Assembly: GCA_024291935.2 (NCBI GenBank)
Contig: CM044321.1
Location: 61,684,985-61,748,984 of the forward strand
Reading direction: 5' to 3'
From: Okapia johnstoni
Lineage: Eukaryota > Chordata > Mammalia > Artiodactyla > Giraffidae
DNA: 64,000 nt
In this document: positions 36,625 to 47,869 of the stretch, piece after piece
Numbering within the stretch: position 1 is the first letter of the stretch
How the letters are laid out: every line of letters begins with the position of its first letter
The notes under the pieces: generated by a model
Told to the model about the DNA's origin: nothing
Databases searched by the model: none
Seen by the model: the letters and a program-made list of their open reading frames with translations, nothing else
Translations under genes and position numbers: made by a program

Positions 36625-36845
36625 CTGTGCTCAGTCACTTAGTCCTGTCTGAATCTTTGTGACCCTATGGGCAGACTGTACCCTACCAGGCTCTTCTGTC
36701 CATGGAATTTTCCAGGCAAGAATACTGAAGTGGGTTGCCATTTTCTTCTCCAGGGGATTTTCCCAACCCAGGGATCAAACCCTTGTCTCCAGAGTCTCCT
36801 GCATTGCAGAAGGATTCTTTACCACTGAGTCACCGGGAAAACCTC
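36625..36845 (-). mobile_element. Bov-tA SINE
   Basis: Reverse copy GTGCTCAGTCACTTAGTCCT to ACTGAGTCACCGGGAAAACC, with a small insertion (GGGCAGACTGTACCC). Confidence 0.9.
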
Positions 36846-37019
36846 CCTATTTATATATATTTGGCTGCGGTGGGTCTTAGTTGTAGCATGCAGGATCTTT
36901 TTATTTTATTTTTTTTCACTTGTGACATATGGGATCTAGTTCCCTGACCAGGAATTGAATCTAGACTCCCTACATTGGGAGCACGGAGTCTAAGCCACTG
37001 AACCACCAGGGAAGTCCCA
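36846..37019 (-). mobile_element. CHR-type SINE abutting a Bov-tA
   Basis: TATTTGGCTGCGGTGGGTCT to ACCACCAGGGAAGTCCCA, directly next to the Bov-tA on its left and 68 bp from a composite Bov-tA on its right. All three lie in the same orientation. Confidence 0.85.
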
Positions 37020-37087
37020 CGGCTGGGTTCTTTGTACCTTTTCTTCTGTCTCTTATTAACAGAAAATGCACTAAAAACTAATTTGAA

Positions 37088-37367
37088 AGTGAAAAGTCGC
37101 TCAGTTGTGTCCAACTCTTTGGGACCCCATGGACTCTATAGTCCATGGAATTCTCTAGGCCAGAATACTAGAGTGGGTAGCCTTTCCCTTCTCAGGGGAT
37201 CTTCCAGGAATTGAACCCAGGTCTCCCACATTGCAGGCGGATTCTTTACCAGCTGAGCCACCAGGGAAGCCCAAGAATACTGGAGTGGATAGCCTATCCC
37301 TTCTCCAGAGGATATTCCTGACCCAGAAATCTCCCACATTGCAGGCGGATTCTTTACCAACTGAGCT
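37088..37367 (-). mobile_element. Composite (1.5-unit) Bov-tA SINE
   Basis: A full reverse Bov-tA (37088-37272) is followed without spacer by a second copy of its tRNA-side half (AAGAATACTGGAGTGGATAG to TTTACCAACTGAGCT). ACTAATTTGAA is exact at 37077-37087 and 37368-37378 and encloses the whole unit, so it inserted as one piece. Confidence 0.9.
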
Positions 37368-38266
37368 ACTAATTTGAAGCACCCTAAAAAAATCAGCCAC
37401 ACCTCTCCCACTCACCTTCTCCCTGGGGCTGCCCTGGAACACAGCCAGGACACCTTTTTCCATTGAATGTGCAGGTGGCTGTGGTTTGCTGCTTCCTGTC
37501 CCATTACCCATTATTTTATCTATCGAGAATAGCATCCCCCATTGCTGAAAGCAGCAGTTTGCCAACCCGGTGGGCTTGGAGTCCTGTTTGATGGAGCATT
37601 ACAGAGAGCAAAAGGGAAAGTTTAAAGGGATTTGCTTCTCTAATTTCCTGAACGGATCACAGACAAAGCTTGCCCTCTAGTAAAATGCTTTGTGTTTGCA
37701 CTATAATAACAAGAATTTATTGCCACCACAGGGGAAGGGAGAGGCCAAGGAAAAATGGTCCCCTATTTCCTGGTTTTCCTTTGTTTCCATTACTACTCAC
37801 AGACTACCGTGCCGTTTAAAGCATATAAACTTAAACAGCTGCTCTTTCCTAATAGCCTAATGTACTCAGAAAGACTTTTTCTCCTATTACTGTAAAACAC
37901 GGTGCTAATTTCTTATTATTGAGCATGTGGGTTTTACTATGGACTCATGCTCAGGAAGAAGAAAAATCTTTCTTCTTCTTTGGAGAAGTTCAAGATACAT
38001 TTACATTGATAGTTTCATGAAAAAAATTCCTTTCTATATCTAGTTAATTTTGTTAACTGAATTTCAGCAGACATATGTGTAGAATATACAAGGAATGGCT
38101 TCAAGAGAGTGCAATTGATGTGAGCGATACTCAAGAATCGGTCTTGCTAGAACATAAGCATTTGAAACCAAAGATGCTCTCTATTTTGTTCCCCCCTGGG
38201 TCTCCTGTAACATTGCAACACACAGAGTTGGTGCTCGAGATTTACCTATGGATGTTGAATATCTCA

Positions 38267-38329
38267 ACAACTGGCATGCTGCAGTCCATGGGGTCGCAGA
38301 GTCGGACACGACTGAGCAACTGAACTAAT
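38267..38329 (+). mobile_element. 63-bp BovA 3' fragment with 14-bp target-site duplication
   Basis: Only the last part of BovA is present (GCATGCTGCAGTCCATGGGG to GACTGAGCAACTGAACTAA). TGTTGAATATCTCA is exact at 38253-38266 and 38330-38343. Confidence 0.93.
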
Positions 38330-38487
38330 TGTTGAATATCTCACATCTCTGTATGCCAGCCTAGATGAACATTTGAAGAGGAAGTCTTCAGGCTTCTAGC
38401 TCTCAAACTCTGGAGGTGCTCACACCCAACCCCATCTTTTGCTTACACAAACAGTGGCATCCCCATCTCTTACTTGAACAACACTTT

Positions 38488-38694
38488 GAAAAGTGTTGCT
38501 CAGTCGTGTCTGACTCTTTGCAACCTCATGGACTGTAGCCCACCAGGCTCATCTGTCCATGGTATTCTCTAGGCAAGAATACTGGAGTGAGTTGCCATTT
38601 CCTTCTCCAGGGGATCTTCCCAATCCAGGAATTGAACCCTTGTATCCTGCATTGGTAAGTGGATTCTTTACCACTGAGTCACCTGGGAAGCCCA
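38488..38694 (-). mobile_element. Bov-tA SINE
   Basis: Reverse copy GTGTTGCTCAGTCGTGTCTG to GTCACCTGGGAAGCCC, flanked by AACAACACTTT and AACAATACTTT (one mismatch). Confidence 0.92.
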
Positions 38695-38739
38695 AACAAT
38701 ACTTTAACAAGTCCCAAATTTGCCTACATTTCTCCATTA

Positions 38740-39290
38740 CATTCCCATCCCCGTGGTGCAAATACACTCTTCCCTGGCCTCTCACATTCATCTTTGGCTG
38801 ACCCCTGCTCATCTGCCAGGTCTCAGCTTAAATTTCATTTCTACTTTAAGGCTCTCCATCACACAACCTCACTGTATAAAATTTCTTATGATTTGCTGTC
38901 TTAGCATCTTGGATGTTTTTTCTTCAAAGTACATATCACAGTTATCATATAAATATCTGAGTGCATGTTTATTAAGTCCTTTCAGTCGTATCCAACTCTG
39001 TGACCCCATGGACTATAGCCCACCCAGCTCTTATGTCCATGGAATTCTCCAGGTAAGACTACTGGAGTGGGTTGCTGTGCCCTCTTCCAGGGGATCTTCC
39101 CGACCCAGGGATCGAACCCACATCTCTTATGTCTCCTGCATTAGCAGTAATACTCCCTTGATGAGATGGTGGCTCCTTGATATCAGGAACTGTATTTATT
39201 GTTTTCCAAAGTAGATTCCTAGCACCTAATGAGTCCTAGTTAGAGTGTTCACTTAAAAAATATTTTTTGAATTAATGGGCAAATTGAGGG
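38740..39290 (+). mobile_element. L2 LINE 3' relic split by a Bov-tA
   Basis: CTGCCAGGTCTCAGCTTAAA, GTACATATCACAGTTATCAT, then after the SINE GGTGGCTCCTTGATATCAGG and CCTAGCACCTAATGAGTCCT: consecutive motifs of the L2 3' end. Confidence 0.7.
38975..39146 (-). mobile_element. Bov-tA SINE inside an L2
   Basis: Reverse copy TAAGTCCTTTCAGTCGTATC to TCTCCTGCATTAGCAGTAAT. The tRNA-like end is incomplete. Confidence 0.9.
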
Positions 39291-39426
39291 AGAGAAAGAA
39301 AGTGGGAAGAAGGGAATGAAGAATCAGGGGATGGATGACTTAGTGTTTCTTTGGATTTATCTAAGTTTTATTGACACATCTAGACTTTAGCATACTGGTC
39401 TTGACCATTGTTTTGCATCTCAAAAG

Positions 39427-39427
<1 letters not shown>

Positions 39428-39469
<42 letters not shown>
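39428..39469. repeat. (TG)21 microsatellite
   Basis: Twenty-one uninterrupted TG units. Such a pure tract is expected to be length-polymorphic and able to adopt Z-DNA. It lies in the LHFPL6 last intron about 1.4 kb before the last exon. Confidence 0.97.
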
Positions 39470-39470
<1 letters not shown>

Positions 39471-39799
39471 TGTATGCTTTTATATATTTTTTTGAAGTTA
39501 GATTAAGGGCTGGCCATATTTCTACATAATCCAGAATACCAGAATAAATCCATATTGATTTAATAATGATTTACTTTATGAATTACCTAGCAAATTAAAG
39601 TCTGTATATCTGAAATAGAGGAATAATTTTCTTTTAAATCACACTGAATGTTAGTTGCTCAATTGGGATCTTAGCCAGTTACTAAATTTAAACCACAAAA
39701 ATGTGTAAATCACACACATGAACTAGGATCTATGTGTGGTTAGTGGCTTTAATATGTAACATCCTCAAACACTTTCAACAATGGCACACTTCCGAAGCT

Positions 39800-39909
39800 T
39801 TTTTTTTTTTTGGCCTCACCCCACAGCATGTGGGATCTTAGTTCCTTGAATGGGCGCTACCTGCAGTGGAAGTGTGGAGTCTTAACCACTGGACTGCCAG
39901 GGAAGTCCC
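39800..39909 (-). mobile_element. CHR-type SINE, short
   Basis: Poly(T) then GGCCTCACCCCACAGCATGT, TCTTAACCACTGGACTGCCA and GGGAAGTCCC. Confidence 0.85.
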
Positions 39910-40804
39910 TTCTTAGTACCTTTATCTGGTGCCCTACCTTTCCATTTTCATCTGATAGACAGTTGGTCTGATGAGTTGACTGCATGTTTTATAACACAAA
40001 TAAGGAAGACTCCATAAACATAGCAATTATTAGGAATGACACACACACCCTTATCAAGATAAGGAGTTAATTGGCCTCAGGAAGATGGTGGCTCAAGGAG
40101 GATGTGCTGAAGGCTCTATACTGATTCTTGAGTCTTTCAGGGAAGGGCAAGACTTGGGTGGGTAGGTAGACAGGTAGGTGAGTGAAGCCTCTGACAGCCA
40201 AAGAAACTTCACAGAACCTTATCATGATAAAGAAAAATAAGAAGGACTGTATTCCTTTGCTCTTGTCTGAAATCAGTGGTATATTTACTTTTCTATCCTG
40301 CAGCATTGCTGTTATCACTTAGTAGTTACAGGAGGTTTTTTTTTTTGGTGGATTCTTTCACGCTAGCATTATCTTTCAAATGGATCACTTCCTTAGAGTG
40401 GCCCCTTTGCAAAAGCTGTGTCTATATTTAGGACTGTATCTCTATTTTGAAGATTTTTTCTAAGGTACCTCCTTATGCATATGAGTTTAGGTGATTTAAC
40501 TCAGAGCTAATACCTTCATCTCTCCTATCCTGATAGCTGTTACTCCTCCTTTTCTTCAGCCATGGGTGTGAGCATCGCAGCTGGGGAGGATAGGATTCTG
40601 TCACTTAGCTAGCAGGAGACATAGGCCTTGAGGTCCTTCTCAAATGCAGACAACCGCACTGGCTTTCTTCCATCATGAGATAACTTTCGACCCTTATTAT
40701 CATTCGAATGAGACTGTATTTCTAAGGAGGATTTCAGTTTCACTTTGGTCCACCAGGAGCCCACACCTGGGGAGAAGTAACAGAGCCTCCAGTAAAATCA
40801 GCCT

Positions 40805-40962
<158 letters not shown>

Positions 40963-41945
40963 GATGGAGCCGCCCCATGCAGACAGAGGAGAAGATGGGC
41001 CCCAGGGACCCGGAGGGGCCGAAGCATCCAGCTACTCTCAAAAGGCGGAAGAGTACTTCTAAACCATATGATGCAAATGAAATGAAACCCAATGGAATCA
41101 GAAACATCATACTACATGGAAGGGTTGTGCAAGATTTGCGAAAGAAATGTAGAGCATGGAATGATAGAGAAAAATGGACCAAAGGCTGAAAATATTGCAG
41201 GGTGTTGGGTGTTTCTATTCCACAGAGTATTGTTGATGTAGAACACATACACACACAAAACAAATCTATATATGCAAACAAGGTGGTTTTTTTTAGGATG
41301 ATGACTCAGAGAATCAAAAGGGCTAGTAGAAACAGTATTATGTTAGGAAGCAGGGTAACCCAAAAAGGTTCCCTGTAAGTCATGGCACTTTTGAAAGCAC
41401 ACGAGCATATACAGACATACCCATGAGATACACATGCCAAAACACAGACATTTCAGTGGTTGCACAGACTGTACGAGATGTTTAGTGGTACATTACTCCT
41501 CTGTCTTCTTTTTAATACACATTTAAAATACAGTATTATCACTTTATAAAGCATACATTAAACCTAATCAAAGGACCAATAAGCCACTCTATCAGTATTT
41601 TGTATACCCTGCATAAACTCTTTACACCCTCAGTGTTTATGCAGACCTTTAGAATTAAGCCTTTGTATTTCAATATTATTCAAAAAATTATGCAATATTT
41701 CTCTGAGTAGTTTCTGCTGTGATATTCTTACAAAGTAAAGGGGCAACTTTCTGTCCACCATAGGAGAGAATTCAGTTGAAGATGTGAAAATAAGGAGAGA
41801 CATTTTCCAGTCATTAGATCTTGTTTTCTTTTGTCCATTATTGTACTGTGCTGTACCACATTTATTCCAATATTCATTTTGTAAAAAGTGCTATTTTGTT
41901 TGTATTTGAAAAGCTCTGTGAATAAATTCTCTCTTTGATCAATAG
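40963..41945 (+). other. LHFPL6: LHFPL6 3' UTR
   Basis: From the TGA to the presumed cleavage site is about 980 bases of AT-rich sequence with no clear interspersed repeat, unlike the flanks. That absence fits a conserved transcribed UTR. It ends just after the AATAAA at 41921. The exact cleavage position is inferred from signal spacing and could be 10-30 bases off. Longer alternative 3' ends cannot be excluded. Confidence 0.75.
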
Positions 41946-41970
41946 CTCGGTGTGTCATCGAGTGTCATAA
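41921..41970 (+). promoter_or_regulatory. LHFPL6: LHFPL6 polyadenylation signal and downstream GU element
   Basis: A canonical AATAAA at 41921-41926 is followed about 20 bases later by a GT-rich stretch (GGTGTGTC, then GTGTC, 41948-41966). Together they form a standard mammalian cleavage/polyadenylation site in the sense of the gene. Confidence 0.75.
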
Positions 41971-42121
41971 TTCAGTTATGGGGTTTGCTTCTTAATTTCC
42001 TAAAAGCAGCCTTTCAACTCCAGCAGTGGTGTAAATTTTTCATTTTATTTTTAGGCCTCCTATTCATTCACTCACTAGTCATCCAACCAGGTATTCTTAT
42101 TGGCACACAGGTTACTAAAGG

Positions 42122-42440
42122 TAAAGTGAAAGTTGCTCAGTCATGTCCAACTCTCTGTGACCCCATAGACTGTAGCCTATCAGGCTCCTCTGTCTGTGAA
42201 ATTCTCCAGGCAATTCTATTGGAGTGGGTAGCCATTCCCCCCTCCAGGGGATCTTCCCAACCCAGGGATTGAACCCAGGTCTCCTGCATTGCAGGTGGAT
42301 CCTTTACCTTCTGAGCCACCAGGGAAACCCAAGAATACTAGGGTGGGTAGCCTATCCCTTCTCCAGGGGATCTTCCCAACCCAAGAATCAAACCAGGGTC
42401 TCCTGCCTTGCAGGTGGATTTTCTCCCAGCTACCATTAAA
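42122..42440 (-). mobile_element. Composite (1.5-unit) Bov-tA SINE
   Basis: A full reverse Bov-tA ending CCACCAGGGAAACCC continues directly into AAGAATACTAGGGTGGGTAG and a second half-unit. It is the same junction as in the element at 37088-37367. TAAAGGT flanks it on both sides. Confidence 0.88.
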
Positions 42441-43989
42441 GGTGAGTATGACATAATTCCTGCTTTCACCCTAAATTCTTTGCCACCAGAATTCTAACTG
42501 CCTGTTCACTGCACCTCAGTCATGATCAAATCCTTTTGAGAGAAGAATTTCAAGTCTGTTTTAAATGAAGTTTGAGAATCTGGGCAATATTTAGAAGTGG
42601 TTGAAGGCAACGAAAACCAGGTCATGCCTGGTTCAGTCTCCGTGGATGACGACAGAGTGGTCTCAAGTTGACAGTGACGCTGCCCCTCCACTTTCTATAA
42701 GGGGCTACCTTTCTTTGGTGTTTCTGTGCCAGAAGCAATGTCTTTCAGGGGTCTTGGTGATTCAGATCCTCCTACCCTCCTATTCCCAGCCTAAATCCTT
42801 GACTAGAGTGAAAGATCTGGACCCTTACACTACCCCGTAAGAGGACCAACTCTTTCAAAAGCAAAGATTGGATGACGGGTATTCTTCTCTTAGGCAATGC
42901 TGAGTAAGCATGAAATCCTTAAAATTTCTGGTTCAATTGGTTTCCAAATTATATATTGTTCATATTTGGAAATTAAATATTCTATTTACACATGTAAGTA
43001 TATATTTATTCTTTCAATGCATATTGAGCAATTTAACTTGAATATCCGAATATCACCCTTGCTTCTGGCACTTTTAATCATCCAAGGTGAGGACTGATGC
43101 TGCCGGGAAGAACAATACAAAATTCTGGCCAGTAACATTCTGGACTTTCTGAGGCTTTGTTGCTATGGAAAAAGCCACTCTCAGATGCTTATTTCATCCT
43201 GTACTGAATGCCGTTTGATTGTGTCTCATTGTCCACCGAACAGGGGCTTCTCCACTCTGTGGCTTCCTGCTGGAAGGAGACAATTGCACTTTGCTTCCTC
43301 AATTAGCCCATCATTTTCACTTATTACTAGTGCCTTTGGAATTTCTTTAACTGCACCTTCTTGTCAGAATAGTATTATGACTTCCTAAGCTTCCATTATC
43401 AAGTTGGGAGTTCTCAATGGAATTCACTAAGGTCTAATTTCTTGGGCAGATTTAATGATAACATTGTCATTTTTATGTAATCTGCAGGGGTTTAGACATT
43501 AGCGAGCCTCACTAGAATAAAAAGCTGATCACTCTGACATGATGAAGTGAATTGGCACATGCTTATATATCCAGTTCTGACTAGTCGTAATTTTTTATTT
43601 TTTGGTTCAAGATGTCCCAGGGCTTGATGAACAGCATCTGATGTATTAGGAATTGTATAAAAATCTAAAGAATTTTTATATTTTGATAATTCTTTTCAAA
43701 TGAAACTCAGCTTTCATGAAATAATAATAATAGCAATAATGATAAAATCTCTGAGAATTATGTATCACGGACTTCTTGCTGATGTACATGTAAGGGGCTG
43801 TGTTCAGAATCTCAAAGATCGTTTGTACATGCTTGTGAGGGAAGTGGAGGAGAGGGTTTCCTTGTTTTTAAGGAAGAGAGAACAATGCTTAAAGAAGTTA
43901 ATTGATGAAACTGAATTTACCCTTCCAATTTCCAACATACTCATTTGTGTAACAGTTAGTTTTTGAGCTCCTGCTACTTGCTAGGCATT

Positions 43990-44211
43990 ATGCAGGCATG
44001 CTAAGTCTCTTGTCATGTCCGACTCTGAGAGACCCTATGGAGAGTAGCCCACCAGGCTCCTCTGTCCATGGGATTCTCCAGGAAAGCATACTGGACTGGG
44101 TTGCCATGCCATCTTCCAGGGGATCTTCCTGACCCAGGGATGGAACCCAGGCTCTTAATGTCTCCTGCATTGGCAGGCAGGTTCTTTACCACTAGTGCCA
44201 CCCGGGAAGCC
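43990..44211 (-). mobile_element. Bov-tA SINE with 11-bp target-site duplication
   Basis: Reverse copy GGCATGCTAAGTCTCTTGTC to GCCACCCGGGAAGCC. TGCTAGGCATT is exact at 43979-43989 and 44212-44222. The flanking GAGCTCCTGCTACTTGCTAG looks like L2 or MIR. Confidence 0.93.
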
Positions 44212-44424
44212 TGCTAGGCATTCTACTACTTTGTATAAAGCACTCCATAAAGTGCAACCCTTGCTCTATGGGGGAAAACGAACAAGAACGTCAGTGGTTA
44301 CATGTCCCGGGTGTCAGTTGACTTTCAAACACAGGGAGAAATTCCTCCCAGGTAAAGAATTGTTTACCCTAATTTATTTATTAAAGATACATTTAAAAGA
44401 TATAAGGAAAAGAAAGATGATGTG

Positions 44425-44747
44425 ATGATTTTCTGCTCTTCAAAGACATCATTAAGAAAACAGAAAGGTAAGCCAAAGAATGGAAGAGTCACCTATCTGG
44501 CAAAGAACTTACATTCAGAATATATGAGGAATAATAAAACGACAACTCAATTTTTTGAATGGTTGAAATAAATGGACTATTTTACGAAAGAAGATATACA
44601 CAAATACCAGTAATCACACTGAAAAGGTGTTCACCGTCTGAAGAACATATATACATGTATAACTGAATACCTGTGCTGTACACGTGAAACTAACCCAGTA
44701 TTGTAAATCAACTATAATTCAACAAAAAAATGATTAAAAAAAAAAAC
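44425..44747 (+). mobile_element. L1 3' fragment, internally deleted
   Basis: Begins in the last part of L1 ORF2 (CTGCTCTTCAAAGACATCAT), jumps past the rest and resumes in the 3' UTR (GTGCTGTACACGTGAAACTA, TTGTAAATCAACTATAATTC), ending in a poly(A). The reading frame is broken. Confidence 0.8.
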
Positions 44748-44750
44748 AAC

Positions 44751-45440
44751 TGTTTTGCAGCCCTTCGTGATGGAATGAAATTGTCAGAAGTTTACCGAAA
44801 AAAGTTTGCGGGTCTAGCTGCTCGCCGCTCAAAAGCCAGGAACAGGCCAGGTTGGTGGAAATGAAAGTCAAGTTTGCTTTGTTTCAGATGGGGCTGGGGC
44901 TGGGGCTGGGGGTCAGGGATGAGGGTCTCCAAAGGCCGACTCCCGCCCTGACGAGGGCTGAGAGCACTTACAGACAGAGTTGAGGGGAAGGGACCACTTG
45001 CGGAAACAGCATAGTCATCTCTGACAGCTTGAAACTGGTCATCAGTGGTCTGACCAGCATGGTCCTGAACGTTTTAGGTACAGTGAGTCTTTAGTTCCAC
45101 AGTCCATTTGTTCCCATTTCTTTGCGGTCAGTTCTCGGAACTGGGGCAGCTCGTGTTGTGGGTACAGTCTGGTCATCATGTAGTTAGCGTCTGCACCTGG
45201 GGTTTCAGTCCCTGTCAGACAGTTCACAGGCTGTGGCTCAGAGTATTGTCTACGTCCTTGAGGAAGAACGAGCGGTCCTTGACTGTGCTTAATGACGACA
45301 TTATTGTTATTTAGTCTCTTTTGACTATTTTCTGTTGTTTCCGCGTTTCTCTGATTAAATTTACTCGTTGACTAAAGTTTTCCACAGGCAAAAGGCAGGC
45401 AGAGAACATGGTGGGGTGGTGGGGACAAGGACCTGCTCCA
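44751..45440 (+). mobile_element. Suspected bovid LTR-type repeat, CpG-rich
   Basis: The segment starts with TG right after an L1 poly(A), is far richer in CpG than its surroundings (for example CTCGCCGCTC, TTGCGG, TTCCGCG), has ATTAAA at 45354 followed by GT/T-rich text, and reads like a high-copy bovid LTR that I recall (GGTGGAAATGAAAGTCAAGT, CGGTCAGTTCTCGGAACTGG). No matching target duplication is visible at the presumed right end, so limits and class are uncertain. No viral gene remains. An alternative is an unrelated CpG-rich intergenic element. Confidence 0.4.
44890..44912 (+). repeat. G-quadruplex motif, three GGGGCT units
   Basis: G-runs at 44890-44893, 44896-44899, 44902-44905 and 44908-44912 with identical CT loops: a regular four-tetrad G4 pattern. 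Confidence 0.85.
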
Positions 45441-46149
45441 TTTCAAGGATACCAAGTGTGCAGGCACCCCTCTTGGATACAGGGTTTCCCTCATAATGTG
45501 GAGTGCGTCCCTCCAGAGAGCCTTCTTAGAAATGTTACAAATAGATCGTGATGACAGCTTTCAGCAAGCCTACAGGATTGAGAAGAAACTACCTGTCATC
45601 TGAAGAGTAATTTTTGAGGGGACAAAATTGAACTAATTCCTCAGAGCGGAGCAAGAGGTTGCCATGATCTGGGTCACTGCCCTAACACCTACCAACGGGG
45701 TCAACGAGAAAATAATTGATTTTTCCCTGGAGGAGTTCGCCTGGTGTGGAAAAAGGACAATATTCTCAGATTCAGATCTTCTTTACTTTGGTACCCTGAG
45801 TGACTGTTCAATTTTTGTGATCATTAAAGAGATCATTTGGATCTGAAAATAAATGGTAGTGATGAAAAATGAAAAGGCTTTTAATGTGAATGAGAGCAGG
45901 GAAAAAACATCATTCTATCAGGCCATCTGTGGCCACGCTGAAGCTAAATTACTTCCATGAGCAATTGGATCTGGAAACTTCCTCTTCTATTTTTTTTTCT
46001 TAACAATCTCCACAATTCCACTTCTCTAGGATATGGGGAGGAACTGTTGCTTATCCTGTTTTTGAAAATTATGCTATGTCTTCTACACAGGATTGTCTGA
46101 GATACTTAGTTTGGCTCAGCCGCAGTGTTTTCTTCGGGCCTCTGATATC

Positions 46150-46264
46150 CTGGTAGTTTTCTTTTAATTATTTATTCATTTAAAAAGTGTTTACTGATCA
46201 CTTAGTATGTATCATATGCTCTAATAGCTTCACTGTTAACATATTTTATATTTTACCATGGCCC
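46150..46264 (+). mobile_element. L2/MIR relic
   Basis: TTATTTATTCATTTAAAAAG, GTGTTTACTGATCACTTAGT and ATGTATCATATGCTCTAATA resemble an L2 3' region. It is interrupted by the SINE that follows. Confidence 0.45.
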
Positions 46265-46276
46265 TTAAGTTTCTCT

Positions 46277-46489
46277 GGGCTTCCCCGATGTCTCAGACGG
46301 TAAAGAATTTACCTGCAATGTGGGAGACCTGGGTTTGATCCCTTGGTTGGGAAGATCCCCTGGAGAAGAGAATGGCAACCTACTCTAGTATTCTTGCCTA
46401 GGAAATCCCATGGTCAGAGAAGCCTGGCAGGCCATAGTTCATGGGGTCTTAAAAGAGTGGGACATGACTGTGCAACTAACTCTTTCACT
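46277..46489 (+). mobile_element. Bov-tA SINE with 12-bp target-site duplication
   Basis: Full sense copy. TTAAGTTTCTCT is exact at 46265-46276 and 46490-46501. Confidence 0.95.
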
Positions 46490-46844
46490 TTAAGTTTCTC
46501 TATGCATTTAAATTCTTAAAATGAGTACTCTGTCACAATCCTATTAGTATATATTAGCCTATAATTCCAATCATAGTATTTTTTGTAATGAGTGTTTAAC
46601 TTGTAACTCACATAGAAATAAGCTTCAATAGGAGACATTTTTTATATGGGCTGTCTGTTTTAATGCACTCATCTAGGATAAATTATTATTTGCCTGAGGG
46701 GAATTTTTTTTGAGCCACTTTACTGACAAACTCCAGGTCTTTAAGGAAGCCTTGGGGTTTAAGCTAACAGAAAGAGATGGGTGGATTAAGACTAGCTATA
46801 ACACGGGATTTACGTGCCCTTGTTTGGTTAAAGCTTCACGTGTA

Positions 46845-47030
46845 TGGCAGTGATTAAGACCTTCCGGCACAGAGGGCTCAAGAGTTTGAATGTTGATTCT
46901 ACCATGTATCTGTTGTGTGACCTTGATCAGGTTTCTTTACCCTAGTTTCCTAATTTATGGAATCTGAATAATAATCTTACCTTCTTAATGGAGTATTATG
47001 AAGATAACACAAGATAATCCATGGAAGAAC
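46845..47030 (-). mobile_element. MIR SINE
   Basis: Reverse MIR: GTATCTGTTGTGTGACCTTG, CCTAGTTTCCTAATTTATGG, TATGAAGATAACACAAGATA. Confidence 0.75.
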
Positions 47031-47444
47031 TGTTGGTCCCTGTTTTCCATTGGAAGCTCAAAGGGAGGGTTCTTGCCAGTTCAGTTTGTCTTCTCTGGGA
47101 TCCACTTACTTTGTCCTGTGAGGTCAGATAAGCTCAAGAATGCCTTCTTCCAAAACTCAGCTCTCTAGTCCTGAGTCTTCATGAGTTTATTTCTCTACAT
47201 CGCTTTGCTTTCCTCCAGCTACCCTGAAACACATTGGCTTTGATATTGCTGGCCCAGCTCTCTGAGAGTCTAAGCTGAGCTTTCTGAACCTTTATCTGTG
47301 TTCTCTATGACACCTGCCTCCTCTGGGCTTTGCCCTTTGTCATCATGAGCAAGGGACTTTAAAGTCTTTGGGCAAGAGGAATTAAGTGAATTGCACAAAA
47401 ATGACATATGGAAAATTTTCAGTGTGTGCAAAATGACGTCCAGA

Positions 47445-47850
47445 AAAGCTTTTTCACTGAGGCATTTTCAGAAAGAGCAGAAGTCTTGAAACAACTTAGA
47501 TGCACATCAGTAGGGAACTCAAATAAATGATGGTACATCTGTAGGTGGAAAGCTATACAGCCATTTAAAAGCAGCATTTCTGTACTGATACAGAAACAGC
47601 TTCAAGATCTAAGAGAAAGAAGCAAGATGCAGAAACTTTATACAGTACGCTAAAATTTCTGCAAACATTTTTAAAGGATATATGTGCATTTGCTTTATAC
47701 CAATGGAATATTTCTAGAAAGTTAAATAAGAAACAGATGATAATAGCTATCTCTGGATAAGAGACATAGGTGGGAGGAAAACTTCCTTTAAGTGCCCTTC
47801 ATATTTTTAAACTTATGGCTATATTACCTATTGAAAAATAGCTTTATTAC
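47445..47850 (+). mobile_element. L1M 3' end relic
   Basis: AACAACTTAGATGCACATCA, GGAAAGCTATACAGCCATTT and GCTATCTCTGGATAAGAGAC are in the order of old L1M 3' ends. Confidence 0.75.
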
Positions 47851-47869
47851 CTATTTAATTTTTTAAGAT

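Noticed and set aside
38720..39214. 164-codon plus-strand frame
   Set aside because: It consists of L2 3' sequence plus an inserted Bov-tA and shows no gene-like context.
45664..45846. 60-codon plus-strand frame near the suspected LTR
   Set aside because: No recognisable family, splice sites or conserved motif. Chance frame.
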